Shown one piece after another: positions 1 to 10,504 of a stretch of 64,000 bases of DNA. Numbering within the stretch: the stretch's first letter is position 1; the number at the start of each line of letters is the position of its first letter. The notes beneath the pieces were generated by a model. That model saw nothing but the letters and a program-made list of their open reading frames with translations, was not told where the DNA came from and searched no databases. The stretch is taken from positions 5,400,501 to 5,464,500 of the forward strand of contig NC_056039.1 in NCBI RefSeq assembly GCF_004379255.2, read 5' to 3'. The DNA comes from Salvia splendens (Eukaryota; Streptophyta; Magnoliopsida; Lamiales; Lamiaceae). The position numbers and the translations under genes were made by a program.

Positions 1-3000
1 ATGTCATATTATTAAATATTTAAATTATTAGACTATAATTATTTATTAATTAATACTTAGTTTTTAGTATTGTAACAATAATATTATTATAATAATAATT
101 AAATATAATTATGAATATAATTTTAATTAAGTGTATTTGAATGATATTTAAAAAAATTATTAATTTATAGCATCACAATAATAATATTAATATCGATTAA
201 TAATAATAGTATAAAGAGCGAAGAGAATGAGAGAAGATACTATAATATCACTTTTGGTACTAATTTTGTGTATACCCAAAATATCTTTAATTACATAAAT
301 GGAAAAATGTATTTGTATATAGAGCATTTTGGGGTGAAAATTGCATCAGGTACCAAAAATGTGATTAATAGGTACGAAAAATTATATAAAATAAAGATCA
401 TGTACCATTTATATGCAAAAGTGAAAGATCATGTATTATTTGTGTAGTTCACTCTTATAGATAGATTAATAATAATAATATGTTTTTATTTTGAATGCAA
501 TCTACATCAAATATAATTTGTAGAAAAAAAATATACTAGTAATTTTTATATCAACAAAAGTCTTGGTTAACGGTAACTATTAGTAAACATACTTAGAAAA
601 ATATATGAATTGATCGAAATAAACTTAATAATTAATTAGTACTGTACATAAAAATGTGTTTTGCCCACATAAAAATATTAGAGTTGGGATTTATGAAAAT
701 AACATCTATGCATGTCAATTTGTTGAAACCACCTCCCACATCCAACTATACGAAATTAGAGCTTATAACTTTTCTATATTTTGTGACAAAATATTTGGCT
801 ACGATTTTGAAAAATCACACGCACATTGTGTTTTTAGCAAAGAAAAAATTACAAATAATCTTATAAATTTTATAAACAGATAATAAAACACGGTATAAAT
901 AAAAAAAAGTATTACTTTGTATGTAAAAAAAGGTTAGGATTTCAAGATAGAAACCAAATTAACTGCTCAACCATACTTTTCAACACCAAACCTTCATAAT
1001 CCTAAAAAGGGTCAACATTTTTGTTTCATAGTAAAATAAATTGATAGGAGAATTTCTTTGAAAAAGTTCATCTTACAAATTCAAAATGAAAAAATAATGT
1101 ATACATATATTATTTCTATCACTACCCTATATACATACATATAAAATAAAAACATCCATTGGAATTTTTATAGGAAAAATTCTTTAATTCATAAAAAAAT
1201 AACTTGTATACCTATTTTTAGCAACAAAAAAAATCAAACTTAGTTACAAAAATTACGATTGCGAATGCATAGATACAAAATACTATAAAAAAATAAGAAC
1301 ACGAATATGAAATGAAAGGAAGTTACCTTATAGAAATCGAATTGGTGATATCGATTTTGTATCAAATAATTCAACTTCTTAAGTGTAGCGCAAGCTAGCA
1401 ACAACTGCTTCAGATTGGGGGTGAGGCCTTTTCCTTCTTTTTTGAAGATTTTTCTTTGGTTTTAATGGTTAGGGCAAGCTCTTCTCGGATTTTTGAAAGT
1501 CGGGGAGGACGGGAAATAATGTGAAGGGAGGACGAGAAATGATGTGAAGTCTTGTATAATTGCTTTATATGCAATCACGAATAAAATAAGGTCTTCAAGT
1601 TTTTAAATATGACGCGTTTTTGGCAGGTGAGTTGCAACGCTCTCTTCGCTGTCAATATTGTCATTAACTTCTCCTTTTACTCACACATTGAGTTGTAACG
1701 CTATATTCGATATAAGTGAATTTGTTTTTTTTGGTTTATATACCAAGCAAATTTCAAAATAAAACCACCATGTCATAAATGCAGTTGTCTCAAAAAAAAT
1801 TTAAGGACATTTGGTTTTCTATTGAGGCCAATTTTGTAAATCATCTTTTAATTTATTTTGTGTATAGTTGGGGAATCAAATTAATTTTTTTTGTAACTGA
1901 AAGTACTTTGGATATTTATTATATGAAGACTTTTCATGACAGTTTTTAAAAATTATTTTCTAAATTTTATTCATTCATTTTTTATATATATTGAAGATAG
2001 TTACATTTTATCCACTATCAATTTCATAGTTATCTTCTCTTTTTAGCCGTGAACTGAATTGTAGGTTGTGTAGCATATCGCCTTCATTCAATAATAATCT
2101 GTAAGTATTTCTATCTTCTATATTTTGGCCACGATAATTTATTTTAGACTAAAGTCCAACTTTGACACTTTACATTTACTTTAAAAAACTTTTTTAGTCA
2201 TTAACATTAATAATTTAATAAATTATTTTTTTATTTTCTATTTTTCATGCATAATAATTTTATGGTAGATTTTTGGAGCAAATACAATGGGCGAGACAAT
2301 AGTGTACTTTAATCAGGACTTTTGAGCCCAATTTTGCGTAGGGCACATTAGCCCACTACTGGGCGGCCCGTTCTGTTTAACAATTATTGTTTTTTCAAAA
2401 AAACAAATAGCCTAGAATCATATAAAAATATTAAATTCGATTATTTTGAAATGAAATCATTTTTTGTCAGTTTGGTATATTTTTCCATCGAATTTAATGA
2501 ATAATTAATATATATACTTATATTATATAAATATTAATCATTTTATATGGATGTGCATATTTCCTAAACAATATTGTTCTTTTGTTAGATTATTGTATTA
2601 ATTAATTGTTTTTTGGAAAAAAAAATACAGTATTGAATTGTTTATACCAGTTATTTTATTAGATTATTACTATTGGTAGATTTTGAAACTGTCTATATCC
2701 AGAATTTTATTAATAATAATGAAATTGTAAAAAATAAGGATATTAAAATATTCATTAATTCGATCCCATTATTTCAAGCCAAAACCAATTAATATTTGGT
2801 CACAAATCACTAATTACTAGCGATAGAGGTACAGTCCTCCTATCGATGATGAGGAGAAAACACTATCTCTTATGTAACGAGAAAAAGAAAAACTTTGAGA
2901 TAAATAACGCTAACAAACATTAATCAACAAGGGAATACACTATATATATCTATGAAAATACCATCAATCTTATTTCCCCATAGTTGACGAGTTCCATCCT

Positions 3001-3231
3001 TCCTCAAACCGAAAAAAAAATCACACACACTACTTGTCTACGAAAACGAAAATGATGCCAAAGGATTGAAGTTGCCCTGTCCGAGAATTTCAAACATAAC
3101 AAATATCGTCGTAAGCAGAAGCAATACTACCTCCTCCACCGCGACATCGCAGCTCCATTGGAGACATGGTGGAGCTCAGTGCTAACTAGCCATTAATGCT
3201 ACATACATAGTATTTTCACAAGGAGTTCTCA
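1..3231. other. AT-rich intergenic region, no gene seen
   Basis: The region is very AT-rich with many stop codons in all frames. Only two overlapping frames of about 70 codons occur (654-883); they show no recognisable motif and look like chance frames. I see no clear terminal repeats or target duplications. The last 200 bases before the copia insertion are somewhat less AT-rich, but I found no convincing gene there. Confidence 0.6.
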
Positions 3232-3236
3232 ACTAT

Positions 3237-3829
3237 TGTGAAGGTGTGTCCTTGCAGTTCACTGATTCAGTCAAGTGACAGAGCCGTTGAAGCTCGGGGC
3301 AGGGATCAAGAAGGAAGCTCGGCTTTGAGCTAGAACTAGCCGAGAAGGGAGTTCGGTTTTGAGCCGAGAAGGGAGTGCGGTCTTGAGCTCGGTTTGAGCG
3401 CCGAGAAGGGAGTGCGGTCTTGAGCTCGGTTTTGAGCTGCCGAACTGGAACTAGCAGGGAGCTCGGTTTGAGCTGCCGAGCTGAAACTAGCCGTTGGTGT
3501 TTAGCGGTTGTAACTGTTTCTAGAAACAAATTAGTTAGTTTGTTTTTCTTCTTGACTCCCATATATACTTACAGCTCGATTGTAATCAGAGAGAGAGAGA
3601 CGCAGAACACAGATTACGCACACAATTGAAGAGAATTCTTGCACTAGCTAGCGTTTGCTTAGAGTGATAGATTGTGAGTGTGAAGTTCTTGTATTGAGAG
3701 TTCCATCAATAAAATTCCGGTCATCTTCTCCGTGGACGTAGGTGATTCATCACCGAACCACGTTATACCTTTGTGTGTTCTATTTTTCGATCGTGTGCGT
3801 GTGAGATCGGCGGCAACACGACCCCAACA
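3237..3829 (+). repeat. Left LTR of copia element
   Basis: This 593-bp LTR has TG...CA ends. It contains a roughly 38-bp tandem motif (GCCGAGAAGGGAGTGCGG followed by a TTGAGCTCGG-rich part) repeated around 3350-3450, probably in U3. A TATA-like CATATATAC lies near 3559-3567, followed by a GA-rich stretch. A polyadenylation-like AATAAA is at 3708-3713. Those positions would give a U3-R-U5 order with transcription starting about 3590, which is inferred. A reverse-strand frame of 109 codons over the repeats is an artefact of the repeat composition. Confidence 0.95.
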
Positions 3830-3830
3830 A

Positions 3831-3847
3831 GTGGCGCCGTCTGTGGG
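3831..3847 (+). other. Primer-binding site of copia element
   Basis: Two bases after the LTR end the sequence reads TGGCGCCGTCTGTGGGA (from 3832). TGG matches the CCA end of a tRNA, as expected for a minus-strand primer site. It is not the initiator-Met site (TGGTATCAGAGC) common in plant copia elements. The first part (TGGCGCCGT) would pair with a tRNA ending ACGGCGCCA, Asp-like, but the primer identity is unresolved. Confidence 0.7.
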
Positions 3848-3952
3848 AAGACTTCCACGATTTGCCGATTGATTGGTTTCTGGGTGAGTTCGTGTCTAGA
3901 GGTTCCGTTGTATAAGCTGATCTTGGCGATTGCCCACCGCTCGTTTTGAGAA

Positions 3953-6900
3953 ATGTCTACAGCCAAGTTCGAGGTGGAAAAGTTCACCGGGAGAAACGAT
4001 TTTGGGCTGTGGAGACTGAAGATGAAGGCCATCTTGATGCAGCAAGGCCTATGGGATATCTTGAAGAATGAAGGTGACGCTAAAGAAGGCAAACCTGATA
4101 CTGATGACAAGGAGAAGCAAAGGCTTCAAGATATGCAGTATAAGGCTTATAGCACCCTGATCTTGAACCTCACGGACAGGGTGCTAAGGGAAGTTTCCAA
4201 GGAGGAGACGGCTGCAGGAGTATGGGGGAAACTTGAGTCATTGTATATGACCAAGTCTCTGGCGAACCGGTTACATTTGAAGCAAAGGCTTCTTGCTTTC
4301 AAGTTTTCAGATGGAAAGAGCATTTCTGAACAGCTTGAGGAGTTTGGGAAATGCATAGATGATCTTGAGAATATCGATGAGGTCATTAAAGATGAAGATA
4401 AGGCATTGATGTTGCTCAATTCCCTGCCTAAAAGTTATGAGCACTTCAAGGATGCAGTGCTTCTTGGAAGAGAAACCAAGGTCACCTATGAAGAGATTCA
4501 TTCTGCATTAAAGATGAAGGAATCTCAGAAGGCTGATAACAAACAAACTGATCCAGTAGCTGAGAGTCTGCATGTGAAAAATAATCAGAATAAAAAGGGT
4601 TCCAAGAAGAAGTTCCAGAAGAAGGAAGAAGGTGGAGTATGGAAGGAGAAAAGAAGCTGTCACTACTGTAAGAAACCGGGCCATTTAAAGAAGCATTGCT
4701 TTGCTTGGAAGAAGAAACAAGAGCGAGAAAAGGCTGGGAACATAGAGACTGCTGATCTGGCTCAGGATGTTGAAGATAATGAAGCTTTGAATATCCACTC
4801 AGGGGCCAAGATTGAGGAATGCTGGATCATGGATTCAGGTTGCTCCTTCCACATTTGCTCACACAAATCTTGGTTCCAAGAATTATCAGCTTGGGAAGGA
4901 TCAGTGATGCTAGGAAATGATCAAGTGTGCAATGTCAAGGGCATTGGGAACATCAGATTGAGGATGAAGGATGGGAGTATGAAGACTCTCACAGAAGTCA
5001 GATTCATTCCTCAAATCAAGAGAAATTTAATATCTCTTGGAATGCTAGAGTCAAAAGGGTGCGGATTCAACTCTGGTGATGGGATCCTCACAGTAACAAA
5101 AGGCACCAGAATTGTGATGGAGGCTCAGAGAAAGAACAGCCTATACTATTTGCTGGGTGAAACCGTGGTTGATGCTGTGAATCTTGCCCAGACAGAAGAC
5201 CTGTATCTATGGCATGCCAGGCTTGGACATGTGGGTGAGAAAGACATAAGAGAGCTGGCTAAACGAGGAGTGATGAAGTTAAGTGCATCAGACAGCCTAA
5301 AGAAATGTGAACCTTGCATTCTAGGAAAGGCAAAGAAGCTGCCATTTTCTGGTGGGAAACACACTTCATCAGCCCCATTTGTGTATGCCCACAGTGACTT
5401 GTGGGGGCCATCCCAAACTGAATCCATAGGTGGAGGCAAGTATTTCATCTCCATCATAGATGATTACTCAAGAAAAGTGTGGATTTACATTCTAAGAGAG
5501 AAGTCCCAAGCTTTTGAAAAATTTAGAGAATGGCATGCTAGATATGAGAATGAAAAGGGCTCAGTGCTTAAATATCTAAGGACTGATAATGGCATGGAGT
5601 TTCTGTCTGCGGAGTTTGATAGTTTCTGTAAAGTGAAAGGGATAAGAAGGCATAGGACCGTGCCAAGAAATCCTCAACAGAACGGGCTGGCAGAAAGAAT
5701 GAATAGGACATTGCTAGAAAGGGTGAGGTGCATGCTATTCTACTCTGGAATGCCAAAGAGATTCTGGGCAGAGGCTGTCTCTACTGCAGCTAATCTGATC
5801 AATAAGTGTCCATCATCTGCCATATCCAATGAGACCCCAGATCAAAGATGGTATGGAAGCCTAGGTGACTACTCAGCCTTGAAGGTGTTTGGGTGTGCTG
5901 CTTATGCACACATTAAACAGAGTAAATTGGAGCCAAGGGCAAAGAAATGTGTGCTGTTGGGATACCAAGATGGGGTGAAAGGATACAGATTGTGGAATTT
6001 GGATAGAGAAGGCAGAAATATCATTGTGAGCAGAGATGTGACATTCAATGAAGAGGAGATGCCATTTAAAGATGATGGGAAGCCCTCTGGTGGTGGCAGT
6101 AGCTCTGATATGCAAAACCTTGAGTTTGGTGGAGAATCTGCTGGAACAGACACTGATGAGGATGTTGTGATCACAGAAAATCAAGAAGAAGGTGGAGCAA
6201 CTAGTTCTCAACATACTCAGAACACAGGTGAGCAGGAGTCACCAGTGCAGCAAGCTGCTGCAGCTCAAGGGGCCAGAAGAAATCCAAGAAGAAATGCAGG
6301 CCTACCTAGCAGATTCTCAGATTATGACATGAGCTTCTTTGCTCTATGTGTAGCAGAAGTACTCATGTTTTCAGAACCCTCAACCTATGAAGAAGCCATG
6401 AGTTGCAAGGAAAGTCAGAAATGGATCAAGGCCATGGAAGAAGAAATAGAGTCCTTGCTGAGAAATGGGACTTGGATTTTGGTGACTGATCCAGGGACTC
6501 AGAAGCTGATCAGTTGCAAATGGGTGTTTAAGAAGAAAGTAGAGGTGGGGGAAGTTGAAAGTATACGGTTTAAGGCAAGGCTGGTTGCTAGAGGATTCAC
6601 ACAAGTAGAGGGTATTGACTACACAGAGGTGTTCTCTCCAGTGGTGAAGCACACTTCTATTCGGATCTTATTGGCCATGACTGCTCATTTCAACTGGGAG
6701 CTGCATCAACTTGATGTGAAGACAGCATTTTTGCATGGAGATCTAGAGGAAACGATCTATATGATGCAGCCTAAGGGTTTTGAGAAGCCGGGAGAAGAAA
6801 AGAAAGTTTGCCTGTTAAAGAAAAGCCTATATGGGCTCAAGCAAAGCAGCCGGCAGTGGAACAAGAAGTTTCATGAGCAGATGGAATTGATGGCATTTGA

Positions 6901-7951
6901 GAGATCCAGTTTTGATAGCTGCGTGTATGTCAAGAGAAGTGGAAATCTAATACTGGCCTATCTACTGCTGTATGTGGATGATATTCTGCTGGCAGGATCA
7001 AGCAAGAGTGAGCTGCTGTCTGTGAAGGATGAGTTGAAGCAGAGATTTGATATGAAAGATCTTGGGGAAGCCAAGAGAATCTTGGGTATGGATATTGTCA
7101 GGAACAGAAAAAAGAAAGAACTGAAATTGGTTCAGGCTGATTATATCAGAAAGGTGGTAGAAAAATACCAGGTAAAGAGTGAAAAGTCAGTATCCACTCC
7201 ATTGGCTAGCTGCTTCAAACTCAGTAAAGAACAGATGCCAAAGACAGCTGAAGATAGAGAAGAGATGAGCAAGATACCCTATGCAAATATAGTGGGAAGT
7301 GTGATGTACTTGATGATATGTACAAGGCCGGATGTAGCTCATGCCATAAGCGTTGCAAGCAGATATATGGCTGATCCAGGTAGGGATCACTGGGCAGCAC
7401 TAAAGTGGATTCTGAAATACCTGAAAGGGTCTGTCATGGTTGGCTTGAAGTTTGGTGGTGGAGTTTGGTCTGAGGAGAGGGAAGTCCTAGAAGGATTCTG
7501 TGACTCGGATTATGCGGCTAACTTAGACAACAGAAAGTCTCAGAGTGGTTACATCTTCACACTATATGGCACAGCAATTAGCTGGAAATCAAATTTGCAG
7601 TCTGTGGTTGCACTGTCCACAACCGAAGCTGAGTATATTTCTCTGACTGAGGCTGCAAAGGAAGGGAAATGGTTGCAAGGAATCTTGGAAGATTTAGGAA
7701 TGAAACTGGGAGCAGTGAAGATTAACTGTGACAGCAACTCGGCTATATGTTTAGCAAAACATCAAATGTTCCATGAGAGGTCCAAGCACATTGATGTGAG
7801 GAGGAACTTCATTAGAGATGAAATTCAGGATGGAAGGATTGATGTGGTAAAGGTTCCTACTGAAGAAAATGCATCAGATATGTTGACAAAATCTCTACCG
7901 GCTTCAAAGTTCAAGCATTGTTTGAAGTTGGTTGAGGTTGTGGAGTGCTGA
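3953..7951 (+). CDS. Copia gag-pol polyprotein, intact
   Basis: This single 1332-codon frame encodes all enzymes for retrotransposition. Gag (UBN2/DUF4219-like) spans about residues 1-230. A CCHC zinc knuckle is at C236-C239-H244-C249. The aspartic protease motif DSG is at 294-296. The integrase HHCC zinc site is H421, H426, C452, C455, and its core is D482, D545, E581, an exact D-35-E spacing. Reverse transcriptase covers about 830-1080 with the metal-binding aspartate in LDVKTAFL (D921) and YVDD at 1007-1010. RNase H acidic residues are in GFCDSD (1184), TTEAEY (1225) and near D1260. The length is normal for plant copia and no stop or frameshift is present. The start is the first ATG after the primer site. 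Gag and Pol share one frame, so any gag excess must come from another mechanism, not visible here. Confidence 0.97.
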   Translation: MSTAKFEVEKFTGRNDFGLWRLKMKAILMQQGLWDILKNEGDAKEGKPDTDDKEKQRLQDMQYKAYSTLILNLTDRVLREVSKEETAAGVWGKLESLYMTKSLANRLHLKQRLLAFKFSDGKSISEQLEEFGKCIDDLENIDEVIKDEDKALMLLNSLPKSYEHFKDAVLLGRETKVTYEEIHSALKMKESQKADNKQTDPVAESLHVKNNQNKKGSKKKFQKKEEGGVWKEKRSCHYCKKPGHLKKHCFAWKKKQEREKAGNIETADLAQDVEDNEALNIHSGAKIEECWIMDSGCSFHICSHKSWFQELSAWEGSVMLGNDQVCNVKGIGNIRLRMKDGSMKTLTEVRFIPQIKRNLISLGMLESKGCGFNSGDGILTVTKGTRIVMEAQRKNSLYYLLGETVVDAVNLAQTEDLYLWHARLGHVGEKDIRELAKRGVMKLSASDSLKKCEPCILGKAKKLPFSGGKHTSSAPFVYAHSDLWGPSQTESIGGGKYFISIIDDYSRKVWIYILREKSQAFEKFREWHARYENEKGSVLKYLRTDNGMEFLSAEFDSFCKVKGIRRHRTVPRNPQQNGLAERMNRTLLERVRCMLFYSGMPKRFWAEAVSTAANLINKCPSSAISNETPDQRWYGSLGDYSALKVFGCAAYAHIKQSKLEPRAKKCVLLGYQDGVKGYRLWNLDREGRNIIVSRDVTFNEEEMPFKDDGKPSGGGSSSDMQNLEFGGESAGTDTDEDVVITENQEEGGATSSQHTQNTGEQESPVQQAAAAQGARRNPRRNAGLPSRFSDYDMSFFALCVAEVLMFSEPSTYEEAMSCKESQKWIKAMEEEIESLLRNGTWILVTDPGTQKLISCKWVFKKKVEVGEVESIRFKARLVARGFTQVEGIDYTEVFSPVVKHTSIRILLAMTAHFNWELHQLDVKTAFLHGDLEETIYMMQPKGFEKPGEEKKVCLLKKSLYGLKQSSRQWNKKFHEQMELMAFERSSFDSCVYVKRSGNLILAYLLLYVDDILLAGSSKSELLSVKDELKQRFDMKDLGEAKRILGMDIVRNRKKKELKLVQADYIRKVVEKYQVKSEKSVSTPLASCFKLSKEQMPKTAEDREEMSKIPYANIVGSVMYLMICTRPDVAHAISVASRYMADPGRDHWAALKWILKYLKGSVMVGLKFGGGVWSEEREVLEGFCDSDYAANLDNRKSQSGYIFTLYGTAISWKSNLQSVVALSTTEAEYISLTEAAKEGKWLQGILEDLGMKLGAVKINCDSNSAICLAKHQMFHERSKHIDVRRNFIRDEIQDGRIDVVKVPTEENASDMLTKSLPASKFKHCLKLVEVVEC

Positions 7952-8002
7952 GGTATGAAACAGGTTTTGAGAAGGGAATTTAGATGTTGATGGAGACTTG
8001 CA

Positions 8003-8019
8003 AGGACAAGGTGGAGATT
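8003..8019 (+). other. Polypurine tract of copia element
   Basis: AAGGACAAGGTGGAGAT lies directly before the TG of the right LTR and matches the purine-rich plus-strand primer position. It resembles the AAGTGGGAGATTGT tract of many plant copia elements. Confidence 0.75.
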
Positions 8020-8612
8020 TGTGAAGGTGTGTCCTTGCAGTTCACTGATTCAGTCAAGTGACAGAGCCGTTGAAGCTCGGGGCAGGGATCAAGAAGGAAG
8101 CTCGGCTTTGAGCTAGAACTAGCCGAGAAGGGAGTTCGGTTTTGAGCCGAGAAGGGAGTGCGGTCTTGAGCTCGGTTTGAGCGCCGAGAAGGGAGTGCGG
8201 TCTTGAGCTCGGTTTTGAGCTGCCGAACTGGAACTAGCAGGGAGCTCGGTTTGAGCTGCCGAGCTGAAACTAGCCGTTGGTGTTTAGCGGTTGTAACTGT
8301 TTCTAGAAACAAATTAGTTAGTTTGTTTTTCTTCTTGACTCCCATATATACTTACAGCTCGATTGTAATCAGAGAGAGAGAGACGCAGAACACAGATTAC
8401 GCACACAATTGAAGAGAATTCTTGCACTAGCTAGCGTTTGCTTAGAGTGATAGATTGTGAGTGTGAAGTTCTTGTATTGAGAGTTCCATCAATAAAATTC
8501 CGGTCATCTTCTCCGTGGACGTAGGTGATTCATCACCGAACCACGTTATACCTTTGTGTGTTCTATTTTTCGATCGTGTGCGTGTGAGATCGGCGGCAAC
8601 ACGACCCCAACA
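8020..8612 (+). repeat. Right LTR of copia element
   Basis: This 593-bp copy reads the same as the left LTR over its whole length in a manual comparison. It is followed at once by the target duplication ACTAT (8613-8617). The AATAAA at 8491-8496 could end the element's transcript. Confidence 0.95.
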
Positions 8613-8638
8613 ACTATAGCATCCAAGTTGGTCATATA

Positions 8639-8661
8639 TGTGTGTGTGTGTGTGTGTGTGT
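8639..8661. repeat. (TG)n microsatellite
   Basis: About eleven TG units follow ATATA just right of the copia insertion. Confidence 0.95.
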
Positions 8662-9707
8662 TTGGGAGAGAGAGATGTAGTGAAAAGGGATTGTGACAGC
8701 AAGAATATGCGATTTCTCTCCCATGATATTGTAAAGGATGGGATAATTCCAAGGGATATGCGGCGACCACAATTGATGATCAATTCACTTTTTTCTATTT
8801 TTAAATGATAAAAGCTTACTATTTATATGTTTAGATAATTTAGCATGTTAGTTCGTGATTGGTTTGTCATAGGAGCACCAATAGCAGTGATGGGATTCAC
8901 ATTTCTCTGTGCACCTGCACGTGTATATAGTATATAATAAGATTTTCTTGTATATTTATCTACCCCAAAATATTGGCGTATTATAAAATCGGATATTCTT
9001 TGAAAGAAATGATTAATGGTTTGATTAAACAAAGAACTAAAGTGATTTGGAAGGATAGATTTTACTATGTTATGTTAAGAGAAAAAGACCCCATTTTAGT
9101 TGGAACACACTTGATTTGTGGAAAACCACTAAAAAAGTTGGTGTTGGAGATTAATTAATTATTTTGTGAATTCCGGTAGCACTTAGCCTAACATTTCCAT
9201 TTGTTCGATCCGACATAGATAGAAGAATATGCTTTATCAATCATTTACATATATTACTACACCTCACCAAGAATTAATTAGATCGTGTCACATTTGATAT
9301 ACTAATAGCAATACAATTTCTCTTATGCTTTATCAATCATTTACAAATTACATCTGTCCAAGAATTTATTAGGTCATGTCACATTTGATATACATATAAT
9401 AGCAACATAATTTCCCTTTAGTGACAATTATAATTGCCATACTTATTCAAAATTTATGCCTCTATTTTAATCTTTGTTGTAGTGTAACTGTGTAAAATGA
9501 AAAAAATGTTGGGTGATATTACATGAGAAATATTACGTCTCGGCTGCCTAATATAAGATACATCCATTTTAGAATGTTCTATTTATAATAGTCTAAATAT
9601 CTAGAATTTATCTTAATAGCTGAGATTAGTTGAATTTAGCCATAAAAATTAAGTTCATGTGTCATGTGATTTACGACATAACATGTGACTTGACATGAAT
9701 ATAATTG
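8662..9707. other. Intergenic region with a diverged 96-bp tandem repeat
   Basis: There is no gene. Two diverged copies of a roughly 96-bp unit lie head to tail at 9229-9324 and 9325-9420. Both start ATGCTTTATCAATCATTTAC and both contain GTCACATTTGATATAC. The remainder is AT-rich without recognisable structure. Confidence 0.6.
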
Positions 9708-9710
9708 TGA

Positions 9711-9790
9711 GGCCATGCACAACGCTGTTGTTATACCGTTCTTTAACCGTTCCTTAAACTACTATTAGAATATTACTTGTGCGGATGCCC
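9711..9790. mobile_element. 80-bp PIF/Harbinger-type MITE remnant
   Basis: The left end GGCCATGCACAACG and the inverted right end GGGCATCCGCACAAG are related to the ends of the larger Harbinger copies in this window. A 3-bp repeat TGA flanks it (9708-9710, 9791-9793). The interior CCGTTCTTTAACCGTTCC also resembles the CGTCTCTTAACCGTCTC of the 39.7-kb copy. At 80 bp it is an extreme deletion derivative. Confidence 0.6.
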
Positions 9791-10429
9791 TGAAGCACTA
9801 AAGCATTTTGCAAAATCATCTTTTAATTTGTCCGGCCTCTACGACATGCATGTGCATCGCATTAATATTGGAATATTATTTATTCCGTATTCTAAGTTGA
9901 ATTGTAATTTATCTAAATCTTAAAATTTAATATCTAGATGAGGTAGTTTTAAGCCTTCCTTTTTTTTCTTTTTTTTTGCAAACTATAATAATTGTCCCAC
10001 ACAAAAAATATAAATAACTGAGTCAGCATCAAAGTGTCCGGCTAAACATAAAAAGTGCTTGCTCAATGCCATTAGCGCCTAACACTGTGGTCTTCACAAT
10101 TATGTGTATTTACTAAACTTTTGCACACATACGTGGTATATGTGATCACAAAATCTTTGGACTTTCGGTCGCGTAAGTGCAACTGAGTTTACACGTACAC
10201 TAGCCAGCACATGTGCTCATAAACTTTTGAGAGCCTCCGCGATGGGGAGGACGATAGGCCGCCCGATGCCTCGGGCGCGTCATCGTCCGCCCACTGTGGG
10301 TGCGCAGACGATGCATATAGATCGTCCGCGGACGATACGCGGACGATAGGGCATCATCCGCGCCATCGTCCACCTACTATGGACGACGCGGACGATGCAA
10401 CGCGTTTTTTTAATTCCGAAAAATTTATT

Positions 10430-10439
10430 TATATAAATA
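10430..10439 (+). promoter_or_regulatory. TATA box of the Harbinger ORF1 gene
   Basis: TATATAAATA lies about 65-75 bp before the ATG at 10505, at a plausible distance for a plant promoter within the element. Confidence 0.6.
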
Positions 10440-10504
10440 CCTCCTACCCCACCTTAATTTGTAACCTTTCCATTCACTTTTCCACACTCAAATTACACTA
10501 TAAA

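Larger units (their letters stand above)
3237..8612 (+). mobile_element. Complete Ty1/copia LTR retrotransposon
   Basis: This is a complete 5376-bp element. It has 593-bp LTRs at 3237-3829 and 8020-8612, both starting TGTGAAGG and ending CCCCAACA. A 5-bp target duplication ACTAT flanks it (3232-3236 and 8613-8617). A primer-binding-like site follows the left LTR and a purine-rich tract precedes the right LTR. One uninterrupted gag-pol frame fills the interior in the order gag, protease, integrase, reverse transcriptase, RNase H, which is diagnostic of copia rather than gypsy. Reading both LTRs base by base I found no difference, so insertion was recent. Gag and integrase resemble the Tork/TNT1-like lineage, but the lineage call is inference. 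No chromodomain or env-like frame is present. Confidence 0.97.

Noticed and set aside
3098..3172. Short reverse-strand frame starting MSPMELRCRGGGG
   Set aside because: Only about 25 codons, no known family and no supporting context; chance cannot be excluded.
3233..3562. Reverse-strand 109-codon frame in the left LTR (and its twin in the right LTR)
   Set aside because: It lies wholly in LTR repeat sequence, is the same in both LTRs, and has no family motif; it reflects the AGCTCGG repeats.
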